A DNA stretch of 62,000 nt from Symbiodinium natans (taxonomy: Eukaryota; Sar; Dinophyceae; Suessiales; Symbiodiniaceae): positions 140,001 to 202,000 of the forward strand of contig CAJNDS010000269.1 of assembly GCA_905221605.1 (NCBI GenBank). Direction: 5' to 3'. The stretch's first letter is position 1. Each line of letters opens with the position of its first letter. The notes under the pieces are model-generated. The model worked only from the letters and a program-made list of their open reading frames with translations, made no database searches and was not told the origin of the DNA. Below, in pieces: positions 20,264-30,660 of the stretch. Made by a program: the position numbers and the translations under genes.

Positions 20264-20845
20264 GTGAGGGTTCCACGTTTATCGCAGAGCTTGTGGCGTT
20301 TGCAGCTGCGACCATCTTGCATCCGGGACACAGAACAGGCTGACAACGAGCAGAACCGCCTGCAGCTGTCGCGGTGGTCTACCGGCATACTGTGGACAGA
20401 GCACAAGCTGACATGGGCTTCTGGCAACCATGTTCTTATACTGATCGATGCTTCAGAGATTGGGAAGCCCCTCCAGCAATCTTTTTGCGATTTGATGGGC
20501 AGGCTTCTTCGGGGCTGGGAACTCTGGGGATACTCTGCGCGGTGGACACTCCGAGGGGTACTCTGTGCACGTGGGGGTATCTGCAAAATTCTCTGGGCTG
20601 CTGTGCAGGCGTGTGGGGTGTCCTTGAGGTTACGAGGAAAATTATTCCGAAGAACCACCCTTCTCGAAAGTCCACGTTTTGCGAAAAGTGGCTTCTCTAG
20701 CGCCGTGCACGCGACATGGGACTTTCACAGGCGCAAAACAACAAACAAAAAACACAGAAACTGCGAGAAGCGCCTTTGCTCGGATGTCTGTGCATTTCTT
20801 AGCGTGGGCGAAGAGGCCCAATGGCCCCTAAAACCTAAACCCTAA
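20264..20845 (+). CDS. Open frame, coding status uncertain
   Basis: A 193-codon plus-strand frame, with a second plus frame also open (TVDRAQADMGFWQPCSYTDR). Parts look protein-like (DTEQADNEQNRLQLSRWSTG, then HVLILIDASEIGKPLQQSFC), but no domain, splice border or homologue comes to mind. It ends inside CCCTAAA repeats. Because all well-supported coding here is on the other strand, I rate this low. Confidence 0.25.
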   Translation: MRVPRLSQSLWRLQLRPSCIRDTEQADNEQNRLQLSRWSTGILWTEHKLTWASGNHVLILIDASEIGKPLQQSFCDLMGRLLRGWELWGYSARWTLRGVLCARGGICKILWAAVQACGVSLRLRGKLFRRTTLLESPRFAKSGFSSAVHATWDFHRRKTTNKKHRNCEKRLCSDVCAFLSVGEEAQWPLKPKP

Positions 20846-21955
20846 ACCCTAAACTCCCTAAACCCTCTAAACCCTAAACCCTAAACCCAAATTACGACCC
20901 ATGGTTTTGGCAGCCAAAGCTTGGCAAGTCCTGCTCCACATCGAGTTGGCATGGACATCACCAAACAACAGGGCACCATGTACTTCAGGAGCTGCATTAT
21001 ATTATAGACAAAAAAATTCTTAATACTATAATACCATTACTATATAATATAAGATATAGAAAAAACATGTATGTTCCGCAATCTTGCCAGCTGCTACCTC
21101 ATGCCAAAGGCGAGCCCGTACGAGAGGCCACGGCACACGTGGCAGGCAGATGCGGTTGCGTTGAGACCGACCGCACTTCTGCCCATGGTTCTAGGGCTCT
21201 TAAGGGATTGGGGTTTAGGGTTTGGGTGTTTAGGGTTTAGGGCTTAGGGTTTAGGGTGTAGGGTTTGGGGTTTGGGGTTTGGGGTTTGGGGTTCAAGGGT
21301 GGTATGTAACCTCCTTAAGGCTCCCAGGCGTCCCTAATAAGTTTCCCTCAGTCCCTACCTGCCATGAAATTGGGTTTAGGGTTTAGGGTTGGGGTTTCGG
21401 GTTTCGGGTTTCGGGTTTAGGGTTTAGGGTTTAGGGTTTTCTGTAGCTTCGGGCGGAGTCGACTCGCAGGGATTCCCCCTGGAATGATTGGGTTTCGTAG
21501 AGTTCTAACTATGAGCACCGGGCCGCTTCAAGCATTCACGAAACTTCCTGCGCGGTCATTACACAGGCGACTCTGACAGTTTCAAACAAAAGGATATACA
21601 TATATATATATATATATTTAGAAAAATTATTTACTTACTCTTCGAAAAACAAAAAAAGAGAAGTCACCAACCTCCGGATGGCCCAGATGTCATGCAAGCT
21701 AACCGCCAAGGCCAAGCCACACAGCCGCTCACAGACCATGTGACCTGAGATCGCAGGCCCCGCTTGCGGGGCATTGGGGTCAAGGTTTAGGGTTTAGGAT
21801 TTAGGGTTTCGGGTTTAGGGGTTAGGGGTTCTCTCTCTCTCTCTCTCTCTGCCACGCCATCCCCTAGGGGTTAGGGGTTAGGGTTTTTAGTTTAGGGTTT
21901 AGGGTCTAGGGTCTAGGGTTTTGGGTTTAGGGTTTAGGGTTTGGGAATTTGTTTT
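20828..21955. repeat. Telomere-like islands in non-coding DNA
   Basis: Short arrays at 20828-20890, 21205-21295 (with a TTTGGGG block), 21370-21440, 21780-21830 and 21865-21950. AT-rich stretches occur at 20990-21070 and 21595-21650 and a CT dinucleotide run at 21831-21852. No gene seen. Confidence 0.85.
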
Positions 21956-22205
21956 TCCCCACCCTCGGTGTGGGGTTGTTAGATTTTAAACTCAACTCTT
22001 CTCCTCGCCCGGAACTCTTCTCCTCGCCCGGTCTACTCCGTGTCCCTGAGTGCCTAAACCCAGAGTCTCCCTGAAGTGCCCAACCCCAGAGTGCCGAACC
22101 CGAGAGTCCCAGCCCCAGAGTCTCCCTGGAGCAGAGTGTCCCGGGAGTGCCCAACCCCAGAGTATCTCTACCAAGAGAGGGTGGGGATGTTCGAAGTAAA
22201 ATAAT
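21955..22205. repeat. Short tandem-like GC-rich segment
   Basis: Loose repeats of CCCAGAGT and CTCCTCGCCCGG, for example GTGCCCAACCCCAGAGTGCC near 22075. Likely a minisatellite. No gene. Confidence 0.55.
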
Positions 22206-22212
22206 TTATTTT

Positions 22213-22351
22213 GGGTTTAGGGTTTAGGGTTTAGGGTTTAGGGTTTAGGGTTTAGGGTTTAGGGTTTAGGGTTTAGGGTTTAGGGTTTAGGGTTTAGGGT
22301 TTAGGGTTTAGGGTTTAGGGTTTAGGGTTTAGGGTTTAGGGTTTAGGGTTT
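22213..22351. repeat. Perfect TTTAGGG array
   Basis: About 20 uninterrupted TTTAGGG units. Confidence 0.97.
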
Positions 22352-22676
22352 CTTCACAACACAACACCGATCCTTCCGAAACCTCCAAGCCTTGATTTTT
22401 TGGCTTCCTACGAATCCGATCAGGGGCCTTCTCCGAACCCCCCCCCACCCAAAAAAAAAAAAAAAAACGAAACCCTAAACCCTAAACCCTAAACTCGACA
22501 AAGGAGGCTTTTGAGGTAATGCCCCAGTTTCCCAAACGCAGCAAAGCGGCGACGAGGTTCACTTCATCGACGTTCATGGGTCGAGAGTGCCATACATGCT
22601 ACAGTTCTCTCTGTGGCCTGCCATTCCCTGAAGTCTGGCACAAGCCCTTGAGCCTTCAGGCTCCCAGACACGGTTT

Positions 22677-22750
22677 GGGGTTTAGGGTTTAGGGTTTAGG
22701 GTTTAGGGTTTAGGGTTTAGGGTTTTGGGTTTTGGGTTTTGGGTTTTGGG
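22677..22750. repeat. TTTAGGG then TTTTGGG array inside a probable intron
   Basis: Lies 40-110 bases downstream, on the minus strand, of a GTAAGT donor at 22785-22790. The last three or four units are TTTTGGG. Confidence 0.85.
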
Positions 22751-22790
22751 GCTTCGCAGATGAAGTGCGCAGCAGCTGGTACAGACTTAC

Positions 22791-22990
22791 ATGCAACGGC
22801 TCTTGTTTTGCAGGTCCTCCCATCGTGTAGAGCCGCGACCTACAGTCAACACTCCCGGTAGACACGCTAGACTGAGTTCCTGAAAACCTTCCTTCGGGAG
22901 TAGTGACTGTAACTCGCATGGTGGGGTAACAATAGAGTTTGTGTTTGCCAGCTCTGCTAAGCAAAACAACTGTGGAATGAACGTGAAGCT
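22791..22990 (-). CDS. Probable exon with consensus GTAAGT donor
   Basis: Minus-strand exon ending CCGTTGCAT|GTAAGT, a textbook donor. Two frames stay open through it: one with HKLYCYPTMRVTVTTPEGRF, the other with SIVTPPCELQSLLPKEGFQE. I cannot choose between them without the neighbouring exon. The following intron holds telomere-like repeats. No family recognised. Confidence 0.5.
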
Positions 22991-23300
22991 GCGAGCGCGT
23001 CACTCAGCTTGACAAAGCAACGGCTCACGGCTCACTTCGGGTCCTCTGCGGCTAATTTCAGCACAAGTGCCTAAGCTAGCACCCCTCCATTGGAGGAATG
23101 GGCCCGGCATCACCTAGACAAAAGTACCTCGAAGGTAGACATGCGCAGATGCGCAGTCCTCGAAAATCCGGATGGTTGAAGGCTGATCAGGCTTTTTGCT
23201 GCTCAGCCAAGCAAGCATCAATTGGCCGCGGGATCAAGTGTCGCGCGCGGCTGGTGTCCTCATTCAAAAACTACCCCTGCCTGACGGCTGCAGGCGCTAC

Positions 23301-24297
23301 GAGCTCTATGGATGGATTCACTGATCCGATCCAGCTCCTTCATGGAATCTCGGTATCGCGCCTTGGCCAAGGACGCTTGCTCACTCAGCTCCGCTACGTG
23401 CTTGTGTGCCGCATCGAGAGGTAGCTGGACCTTCTGCAGAGCCTTAAAGCATGGCCTGGCGCCTTCGATGGTGGATCCGCCCACCTTGGATCGCTGGTGC
23501 TTCAAATCTTCCTTGGTGGCCTGGAGCGCCAGCATGGCAAGCTCGTACTCGGACTGTAGGGACTTGAGCTCCTAGTCCATGGTTGGGATCATATTTTAAA
23601 GTTTCAAACTATTATTCCTTATTAGGGTTTCAGCACCCTTAAAAAAAATGTATGAAAAATGGTGCCCAATCATGAGAGAGGCTCCTGGCGAAGCTTTGAG
23701 ACCCTCTGCAAGCCGGAGGTCGGCTCAGGAGACGGGCTGCCCGAGTCCCTGAGCCGCACGGCGACTTCCTTAAACTGCCGGCGGGCGGCGCGGTACCTTC
23801 TTCGCACATCGTCCTTACTTCTCCAAGAACCAGGGGGAGAAAAAGGTTAGATTGAAATAAAATTTCTACTACGTAAGGAAACCCACAGAGTTTAAAGTTC
23901 AACTAGATGCGAAGTAAGGGTCTGCATGATTCGTAGCTGCCTGGCATCTCTCCAATGCATCAAAGTAAGGCTTGGCGTAGTCGATAGCACCACTCAAGCC
24001 ACCACCATACTGCGATCGAAGCTCGTTGTAGAGACGGCTCCACTCGATCAAGGCTTTCTTGTGAATGTCTTGCGCTCGCGACAGCTCCAATTCCAGTCTG
24101 TTCGTCTCTGCAGCTGCCTCATTCATGTGCTCCAACAAAATGGGCACTTGCCTGGGTCCATGGACAAAGGTTTCGATGCAAACTACCAAGGCAAGCACAT
24201 GTTGACATTGACATGCTCGCCAAGTCTTCAGGTCAGCCACTTGGCAACTTCTTCTTCAAATTCTGCCAGGTCTTTAAAGGCCTCAAGCACACGTGAC
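23301..24297 (-). CDS. SH3BP5-like Rab11 guanine-nucleotide exchange factor
   Basis: Four minus-strand exons join in frame. 24241-24297 (VLEAFKDLAEFEEEVAK); 23923-24151 (VPILLEHMNEAAAETNRLEL, then GLSGAIDYAKPYFDALERCQ); 23685-23813 (DDVRRRYRAARRQFKEVAVR); 23301-23571 (ELKSLQSEYELAMLALQATK, then GARPCFKALQKVQLPLDAAH and YRDSMKELDRISESIHRAR). The two K-P-Y/A-R-P-[YC]-F hairpin motifs and the closing LxxISExIH match SH3BP5, a long antiparallel coiled coil. In animals this family activates Rab11 on recycling endosomes; that role is inherited knowledge, not shown here. The first intron is GT-AG. The second and third appear to start with GA (GCA|GACC and CAG|GAGC), though other readings exist. The N-terminus and any C-terminal exon were not located. 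CCCTAAA repeats lie just upstream (24330-24440). Confidence 0.8.
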
Positions 24298-24329
24298 CTA
24301 CAAAGCGAGGATACTTGTGATACTTGTGG

Positions 24330-24440
24330 AGTAAACCCTAAACCCTAAACACTAAACCCTAAACCCTAAACCCTAAACCTAAACCCTAAACCCTAAACAC
24401 CAAATCCTAAACCCTAAACCCTCAACGCCAAACCCTAAGC
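24330..24440. repeat. CCCTAAA array upstream of the SH3BP5-like exons
   Basis: About 14 units with ACTAAA, CAAATC and CTCAACG variants. On the coding strand it is TTTAGGG, upstream of the acceptor at 24298-24300, so it probably lies in an intron or the 5' region. Confidence 0.9.
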
Positions 24441-24569
24441 TCTGCAACTTGGCCGCGTCAAGGACGTCGGCTTCCTTCGAAGCCCTTTGCTGGCCGGCCG
24501 TGTCGACCATGACGGAACCACACATCCTTACAGAGCCAGCCAAGCGCAAGCCTAGCTACTTGGAGGTTC

Positions 24570-24664
24570 TCATGGTACCTATTAACCCAACATGACTGTA
24601 CTTATAACCCCTTTAAGTGCCCTAATATGGTGATAAGTACAGTTGGAAGTACTGTCATAATTGG
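24570..24664. mobile_element. MITE family G, foldback copy
   Basis: GGTACCTATTAACCCAACAT then GACTGTACTTATAACC, with the near-complement GGTGATAAGTACAGTT and GGAAGTACTGTCATAATTGG: an imperfect palindrome of about 90 bp. A related half copy at 28288-28327 is interrupted by telomere-like repeats. Confidence 0.6.
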
Positions 24665-24794
24665 CGGCCGCTTCAACACTCTCCGCTGCCGGGTCTCCTT
24701 TACAGGCCCCCCTTAGGTGGGTCACAGCTGACGTGGGTCACGGACGACTGGAGGCTTTGAGCCGAAAACAGAAAATGGAACATGTGGGTACTAC

Positions 24795-25110
24795 CTCCAC
24801 AACTGCGGGGAGAGCATGTGAATTCGCAACTCGCTCAAGCAGCGGATCACCCCCAGGCCAAGAAGTGCCCCCATACCGAGATACTCTAGCACAGGGTCCT
24901 TAAAGCCACGCCTCACTGCAGGGTAGCTGCCCAGATAGTTCACAGACACGCAAGTAAAGGAACTCGGGTGTTGATGTCAGTGCCGCACCTCCAGAGTTGG
25001 CACGAGCTGTAGTCAAACGAAACTGCCACCAGCTGCCCATGTACAATAATCAAGCCAGACAAGTGGCAGTTTGGCATTCGGTGAGGCTCCTGGAACTCCC
25101 TGAGTCTCGC
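24795..25110 (-). CDS. Two probable exons of an unknown gene upstream of SH3BP5
   Basis: Exon 24795-24915 starts after CTGCAG and reads RRGFKDPVLEYLGMGALLGL then GVIRCLSELRIHMLSPQLWR, ending at GAG|GTAGTA. Further upstream a frame about 25020-25105 reads MFARLREFQEPHRMPNCHLS and GLIIVHGQL before GTGGCAG. The first has clean borders on both sides. No family recognised; a short hydrophobic run (MGALLGLGVI) could be a membrane segment or a buried helix. Confidence 0.55.
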
Positions 25111-25159
25111 AAACATCAGGTGCTACACCGCGACGGGAGAACGGCACAACGCGAAACAC

Positions 25160-25465
25160 CCTAAACCTAAATCCTAAATGCTAAACCCGAAACCCTAAAC
25201 CCTAAACCCTGAACCCTAATCCCTAATCCCTAAACCCTAAACCTGAACCCTAAACCCTACACCGAGTCGTCCCTCCAGAGTCGCACTGAGGCGAAGGACG
25301 GTGGGCAGCGGAGAAGAGGCAGCTTCTGCTCTGGCCCGCAGTCCGGAATCGAGGCCTTGCAGGGGTTTTAGGGTTTAGGGGTTCTGGGGTTTAGGGTTTA
25401 GGGTTTAGGGTTTAGGGTTTAGGGTTTAGGGTTTAGGGTTTAGGGTTTAGGGTTTAGGGCCTAGG
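25160..25465. repeat. Telomere-like arrays in both orientations
   Basis: CCCTAAA-type units at 25160-25265, then about 100 bp of unique DNA, then TTTAGGG-type units at 25363-25465: a head-to-head change of orientation within 300 bp. Confidence 0.9.
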
Positions 25466-25681
25466 AAAAATTAGTACTGTAGTAATATTAGGACAAGATG
25501 AACAATTCATTGATATCAACAAGAAAAATTAGACTATTGTTCATATGAACAATCTTGAAAATGTGTAGAAAGCCCGTCTGTGGCCTCGCGGAAGATGCCA
25601 TGGGGATGGAAACTTCGACTGCAGCTAGGGAAGCCTGCAAGGATCGCATGTGGCCATGCAGGCACGTGGTCCAGCGAGCAG

Positions 25682-25780
25682 GGGTTTAGGGTTTAGGGGT
25701 TCTGGGGTTTAGGGTTTAGGGTTTAGGGTTTAGGGTTTAGGGTTTAGGGTTTAGGGTTTCGGGTTTAGGGTTTAGGGAAC
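25682..25780. repeat. TTTAGGG array directly after a splice donor
   Basis: Begins GGGGTTTAGGGTTTAGGGGT, as does the array at 25363 (both have TTCTGGGG in the third position), so the two arrays are probably copies. On the coding strand it follows the donor ACAG|GTTCCC within a few bases. Confidence 0.9.
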
Positions 25781-26430
25781 CTGTGCTGATGCTCATCATG
25801 GACAGGTCCTTCTGCGACCTGAACAAGGAGCTCACATCAAGTTCTCGGCAACACACATTTGCTGCTGCGCTCGTTTGGGGCGGGCACTTCACTGGTGAAA
25901 GAGGTAAGTCAGACTCGGAGTCCTTCGGCAAGGTTAGCGCGATATTAGGGCTTTCTTCAGCGTCCAACACCTCTGACCTCCTCTTCGAAACTGCGCTGGT
26001 GTGTCAGTTGCGATGGAACGCTGTCTGAGGTACTGCCTCCCAGAAACGGCCAACGTCTTGCCCGGGCTGGAACTTGAGGCCAGGGCGCTGTGCCTTTTTG
26101 CAAAGGTGTCGGTCTTCGCCACCTCTTGGGCACCAAATGCCTGTCGTGCCAGGCACCGACCGGCAAATGCACACGGTCAAGGCAAAAGCCACCTGCTGCT
26201 GCTCGCTGCAGTTTGCGCAGGTACTGGTGGCACCGGTGGTAGCACTGGCAATGGCACGAATCCGTTTCCCGCCTGCGCTCATGTCGGAAACTACAGGACG
26301 CGCTTTGCAAACGCAAGAGTGCCTGTCCCGCATGCCAGCACTGCAAGCGGTGTGTGATCCTTTCCTGGAACCGACCGAAGTCCTGCCAGCTGCTTCAGCG
26401 TCAACGCCATCAATCAGGGAAAACACTCGG
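25781..26430 (-). CDS. Probable exons of an unknown Cys-rich gene
   Basis: The upstream part (about 26015-26250) has a frame containing CSEQQQVAFALTVCICRSVP and RGGEDRHLCKKAQRPGLKFQ. The downstream part (25781-25950) reads EESPNIALTLPKDSESDLPL, then SPVKCPPQTSAAANVCCREL and SLFRSQKDLSMMSISTG, ending ACAG|GTTCCCTAAACCC. The second is well balanced; the first less certain. No family recognised. Confidence 0.45.
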
Positions 26431-26505
26431 CAAAGCTGAGACTGAGTCTTGCAGCATGTCCGAGACGCTGGTGGGCCTTTTCACTTCCATGCTGCAGAGG
26501 AGGAG

Positions 26506-26582
26506 GGATGGAGAGAGAGGGAGAGAGGGAGAGAGTGACAGAGGGAGGGAGAGGGAAGAGAGTGAGAGGGAGATAAAAAGCA
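26506..26582. repeat. GAGA microsatellite
   Basis: Purine-rich GAGAGAGGGAGAGAGGGAGA-type tract. Confidence 0.9.
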
Positions 26583-26698
26583 AACAACTGATGCCATGGT
26601 CTCAGATCGTTTTCAGCACTTTCGCTCTCATTCTGCCGGCGTAGACCCTGAACAGTGTAAGACCACAACATACCGCAACGATGGTAAGTGTCACTCAC

Positions 26699-26900
26699 AG
26701 GAGCACGATCCAAGGGCTCAAAAGGCAAGGACGCTTTCCGGGAAGCGCGCGCACGGGACCGGGGCAGGAGCGCGATCTCAAAACCCTCGAGCTCTCCGCA
26801 GTGCAGATCCTGGTAGGGCACGAGGCGAAGCGCGAGAAGCGCATGGGACAAAGTCAGAAGGTTACCCTTTTTCGGAGGCGAAAGGAGTGACGCTGTGTTG
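26699..26900 (-). CDS. Probable exon with GTGAGT donor
   Basis: The minus strand reads ASLLSPPKKGNLLTLSHALL, ALRLVPYQDLHCGELEGFEI and ASRKASLPFEPLDRAP and ends at CCT|GTGAGTGAC, a strong donor. The opposite strand also has GATG|GTAAGT nearby (26684), which I take as chance. No domain recognised. Confidence 0.5.
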
Positions 26901-26929
26901 CCCTGGCCTTGATACTCTTGCATTCTAGT

Positions 26930-27400
26930 TTTGGGTACGATTTGGATGTTGGACGATAGCTTAAAACAAACCGAGTCCACGCATTTTGCGTGGTAAAAAT
27001 AACCACCTCGAATCGCGCAGTCAAGCCCGCGCTGCGCGATCTGGACCCAGAACGCGCGACGCTCCGCGGCGAAAGGTGCGCAACTAGGCCCAGGCTATCC
27101 CAGGCTCACTTCCAACACTCAATAGTACTTGCCACACTGCTCGGAGTTCGGGGATGGGGGGATGAACGGGAGGTAGCAAGAGGTTTGGAAAATTGCGATT
27201 CGAAGGCACGAGTGAGCTGCACTGCATGTAACTTCGGGGCCGGGAGACTATTCTGGGCTTCCCACAGGAATGCAAAGTGGTGCGAAAGTGATGCAACGGA
27301 AGGCATGAAAGATAAGCACAAACCCCGGAACCCACCAAACAGTGCGCATGGACGCAGTGGAGGGCCGAGCACGTCGCCTGGAGCCTTAGCCTAGGGTTTT
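26930..27400. other. Unique sequence with competing frames
   Basis: A plus frame (26990-27394) and two minus frames are all open because of GC content. None is convincing. Confidence 0.3.
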
Positions 27401-27468
27401 GGGGGGGGGGTGATTGTAGTATATTTATACGGACCCTAAGGAGATACCATTAGAAATTCTTCCGACCC

Positions 27469-27654
27469 CTATAGTAGATTCCGGGAAAACCGGTCAGCAA
27501 ACCCGGAGCTGTTGGGATCTGCTAGGCCAAATGCTGAAGCCAAGCCTTCGCCTTGGTGACAACGGCACGCGTCACCCGCGCGATCGGTGACATCTGTGAC
27601 TGCGGCCCCTGCCCACTCGCGCAACTGTGCCTCATCAAGCTCCGGCTTCTCCAT
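27469..27654 (-). CDS. Probable 5' or internal exon, acidic protein
   Basis: Minus-strand frame from an ATG at 27652-27654: MEKPELDEAQLREWAGAAVT then DVTDRAGDACRCHQGEGLAS and AFGLADP. Composition and the start codon suit a first coding exon. The end is unclear; a splice may lie near 27520. No family recognised. AT-rich DNA (27660-27740) lies upstream. Confidence 0.5.
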   Translation of the reverse strand: MEKPELDEAQLREWAGAAVTDVTDRAGDACRCHQGEGLASAFGLADPNSSGFADRFSRNLL

Positions 27655-27814
27655 CCTTGATAGACATTATATACATATTAAAAAATAAATAAATAAATAA
27701 ACAAATAAACAAGTAAATAAATAAATGAATATACAACATAACATACCGCGCTCTCCCAAGGGTCCTTTTCGTCCCCTCCTCGTTCGAGGGCCGCCTGCAA
27801 GCCATCCCAAGAGG

Positions 27815-28225
27815 GTTTCAGGGTTTAGGGTTTAGGGTTTAGGGTTTAGGGTTTAGGGTTTAGGGTTTAGGGTTTAGGGTTTAGAGGTTTCTTGCCACCC
27901 GACTACCCCAGTTTGGGGTCTCCGGGTTCAATTGACATCTTCGAGCTCGAGTAGCAATGCCAGAACCGCAGGCACCACTTACATTCCACGTTTAGGCTTT
28001 AGGTTTAGGGTTTAGGGTTTAGGGTTTTGGGTTTACAAGGGTTCGGTTTTGGGATTTAGGGTTTTTTGAAAAGGCTTGTCCCAGCGCGCCTGGTCAAACC
28101 TAACTTTGCCGGATTCTCTGTTCGACTACCTAAACCCTGCACCTTTTCTTTGGAACCCAGACTCCTGAAACCAGCTGGGGGCATACCCTAAACCCTGCAC
28201 CCTAAACCCTAAACCCTAAACCCAG
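27815..28225. repeat. Telomere-like islands
   Basis: TTTAGGG units at 27815-27885, 27990-28060, and reversed CCCTAAA units at 28185-28225. Confidence 0.9.
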
Positions 28226-28287
28226 AGGCTGGGTAAAAGCTGCGCAGCCTCGACCAGCTCCCACCGCGCCATCTGGGGCCTGCTGCT

Positions 28288-28456
28288 TGGAGGTTCATGG
28301 TACTTATGAACCACTTGTAACTGTACTTCAGGGTTTAGGGTTTAGGGGTTAGGGGTTAGTGGTAGGGTTTAGGGTTTAGGGTTTAGGGGTTAGGGGTTAG
28401 GGGTTAGGGGTTTAGGCTTTAGGGTTTAGGGTTTAGGGTTAAGGTGTACTTACTCC
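28288..28456. mobile_element. MITE family G split by a telomere-like array
   Basis: The left half, GGAGGTTCATGGTACTTATG then CACTTGTAACTGTACTT (28290-28327), matches 24566-24610. It is followed at once by CAGGGTTTAGGG units to about 28441, then GTGTACTTACTCCC, which resembles a right-arm remnant. The array sits where the palindrome centre would be. Confidence 0.5.
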
Positions 28457-28492
28457 CACTGCAGGGATGCAATGCGTCCGCCGAGGGTGGCG

Positions 28493-28537
<45 letters not shown>

Positions 28538-29035
28538 ATGGAAGACGGAAGAAGAGAGAAACGACACGCAGTACTGATGTGAGGTCACTGTGCAGGCATG
28601 ACGACACCGACCACCGGGTTTTCTGCTTTAGGTTTTAAACCCTAAGCCCTAAACCCTACACCCTGGTTTGTAGGGTTTTCGGGCTGTCGTTGTTGCGGGG
28701 CTTTGGGGCTAGGCATGGGCAGGTCTTGGCGTGGCTCCATAATAGGTCTCGGATTTTAAAGTTTAGGGTTTAGACTTCATCTGCGTTTCGGAGAGACCCA
28801 ACGTCGTCCCCACCACACCCAGCGTTGGGAGAATCTTAGGAGCATCCCCCTCAACCCGACAACCTTAACCTATACTTCCCTCAGAACCTGAAACAGAATA
28901 GTAGTCTGAATATTCCCTTGGGCTTAAAAACAAAACGTAATTCCCCCAAACATGATGGCCTGACTTCGGGTCCGCGGCCGGGGCCTCTCAAGTCACTGCA
29001 CACTTCGTTGCCGCCTCCCTCGAACACTTTCGAGG
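28457..29035. other. Unique sequence with GA microsatellite; no supported gene
   Basis: A (GA)n tract at 28495-28533 and a short CCCTAAA island at 28638-28668. Frames through the GA tract are artefacts. Confidence 0.5.
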
Positions 29036-29040
29036 AAAAT

Positions 29041-29450
29041 GTTGGGATGTTCCCCCCTTCTACTAACAGTCCTTACCCCCCGTAACCCTTTTGCAGCAGG
29101 CTTGCCACTTCGCCTGGAGTCGGTGCCACTCGATGTAAGCAGCTTCACTGCCATCCAAGAGCACGCGTTCTCCGATCGACGGCATCTGAAACTATTTTAT
29201 ACAAGCTGATGAAGCAAGATAGTCCCCTAAACCCTAAACCCTAAATCCTAAACCCTAAACCCGAAACCCTAAACCCCAACCCCATTATACCCCCTATTAA
29301 GGGCTGTTAGTTTAAGGGGTGAACATCCCAAAGGATATAACCCTAACCCTAAACCCTAAACCCTAAACCCTAAACCCTAAACCCTAAACCCTAAACCCTA
29401 AACCCTAAACCCTAAACCCTAAACCCTAAACCCTAAACCCCAACCCCATT
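29041..29450. mobile_element. MITE family A halves interleaved with CCCTAAA arrays
   Basis: Left-half module GGGATGTTCCCCCCTTCTAC then TAACAGTCCTTA (29043-29080); CCCTAAA array 29223-29275; right-half module CCCCATTATACCCCCTATTA then AGGGCTGTTAG and GGGTGAACATCCCA (29278-29333); a second array of about 14 units (29341-29436) ending in the same CCCCAACCCCATTATA junction as the first. Arrays and MITE halves share breakpoints. Confidence 0.65.
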
Positions 29451-29552
29451 ATAACTCAGAAAGTCCCGGTTCCCCCCTACAGGGGGCCTTCCGCGTCGTC
29501 TTCTTGGGCTTCACCAGCTGGTCGACCTTGAGAACCGCCGGCGAAGAGGTTT

Positions 29553-29685
29553 GTTGGGTTGAGGGTTTAGGGTTTAGGGTTTCGGGTTTAGGGCTTAGGG
29601 CTTAGGGCTTAGGGTTTAGGGGTTAGGGGTTAGTGGGTTAGTGGGTTAGTGGGTTTAGGGTTTAGGGTTTAAGGTTTAGGGTATC
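29553..29685. repeat. Variant telomere-like array
   Basis: TTTAGGG, CTTAGGG, TTAGTGGG and GTTAGGGG blocks. Confidence 0.9.
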
Positions 29686-29689
29686 TCAC

Positions 29690-30660
29690 ACTCTTTTTCC
29701 GAGCCACAATTGGGGCTGAATCTCCACTAGAAGCGGCCCAAAATGGGGGCTGGGACAGTCACCTCAATGCATCCTCGCGCCATGCACCCACAGATTTGCC
29801 AAGCGGCCACTTGGTCGAGGAACCCCCCCTTGTTGTCGCGCGACCTCACCAGAACACGGGCGGTCTCTCGATCAGGTGATGCCACTTTACTTTGTCAACA
29901 TGTTCATGTTACTTGTGCTCATGTGTGTGTGGGGATCCCGGCATCCAAAAACATAACTTAAGATTTAAAAAAAGTCTCAGCTGGGGAACCAACACCCAGC
30001 ATCACAAGTACTGGGGCCCTATGGCATGGAGTATTGCCAGCGTGGGCACGGATGCAGGTGAGCGACCTCTTTCGTCATTCTTGTTACGATGCTTCAATCA
30101 ACTTGCGTTCAGTTTAACCCATTGGATTGAGCACAATCTTCCTATATAGGATCTTCCTCCTGCCTTGGTTTAGGTCTTCGTAGGCGTATTCCAACACTTA
30201 GTGACCAAATCGACCAGCATCGAGCCCAAAATCCGTTAAAGATCTCCCATCTCTGAGCACTGGATGATCCAGCCGACATCAACGACATTGATGTACTCCA
30301 CTGAAAAATAGGCCAAGGGAAAGCAGTACCGCCGCTCTTGCGGCAGTATCCGTGATGATCCCGTCGATTTCTGAGAAGACAAGTTCCAGAAACCTAACTG
30401 TTTCTGAGAGATGGGGAGCGCTCACCCTTTAGAACGGTTAAACACCTGATCTTGACGAGATTGCGACCAGAAAGCTGAGAACCAGATCTTGACAACTTGT
30501 TGTAGCCAGCTGGAGCTCCTTGGCTCAAACCTTTGGTTGCTCAGACTGCTTGATTCAGTCTCTTTGCAATCTTATATCGCGCAGTTCTTCATGATATACC
30601 AGCTTCAATCAATCCATAAAAGGCGTTCAAGGCTTTTCTTTTGCTGTTTCAAGGTTTGAA
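29690..30660. other. Unique sequence, no supported gene
   Basis: Plus frames at 29743-30149 are open but unsupported. A segment near 30222-30290 recurs at 30917-31000 (see the repeat entry). Confidence 0.35.

Noticed and set aside
29743-29961. QICQAATWS string reminiscent of tyrosine recombinases of DIRS-like elements
   Set aside because: The catalytic tyrosine and surrounding motifs are absent and the frame is short; too little to call.
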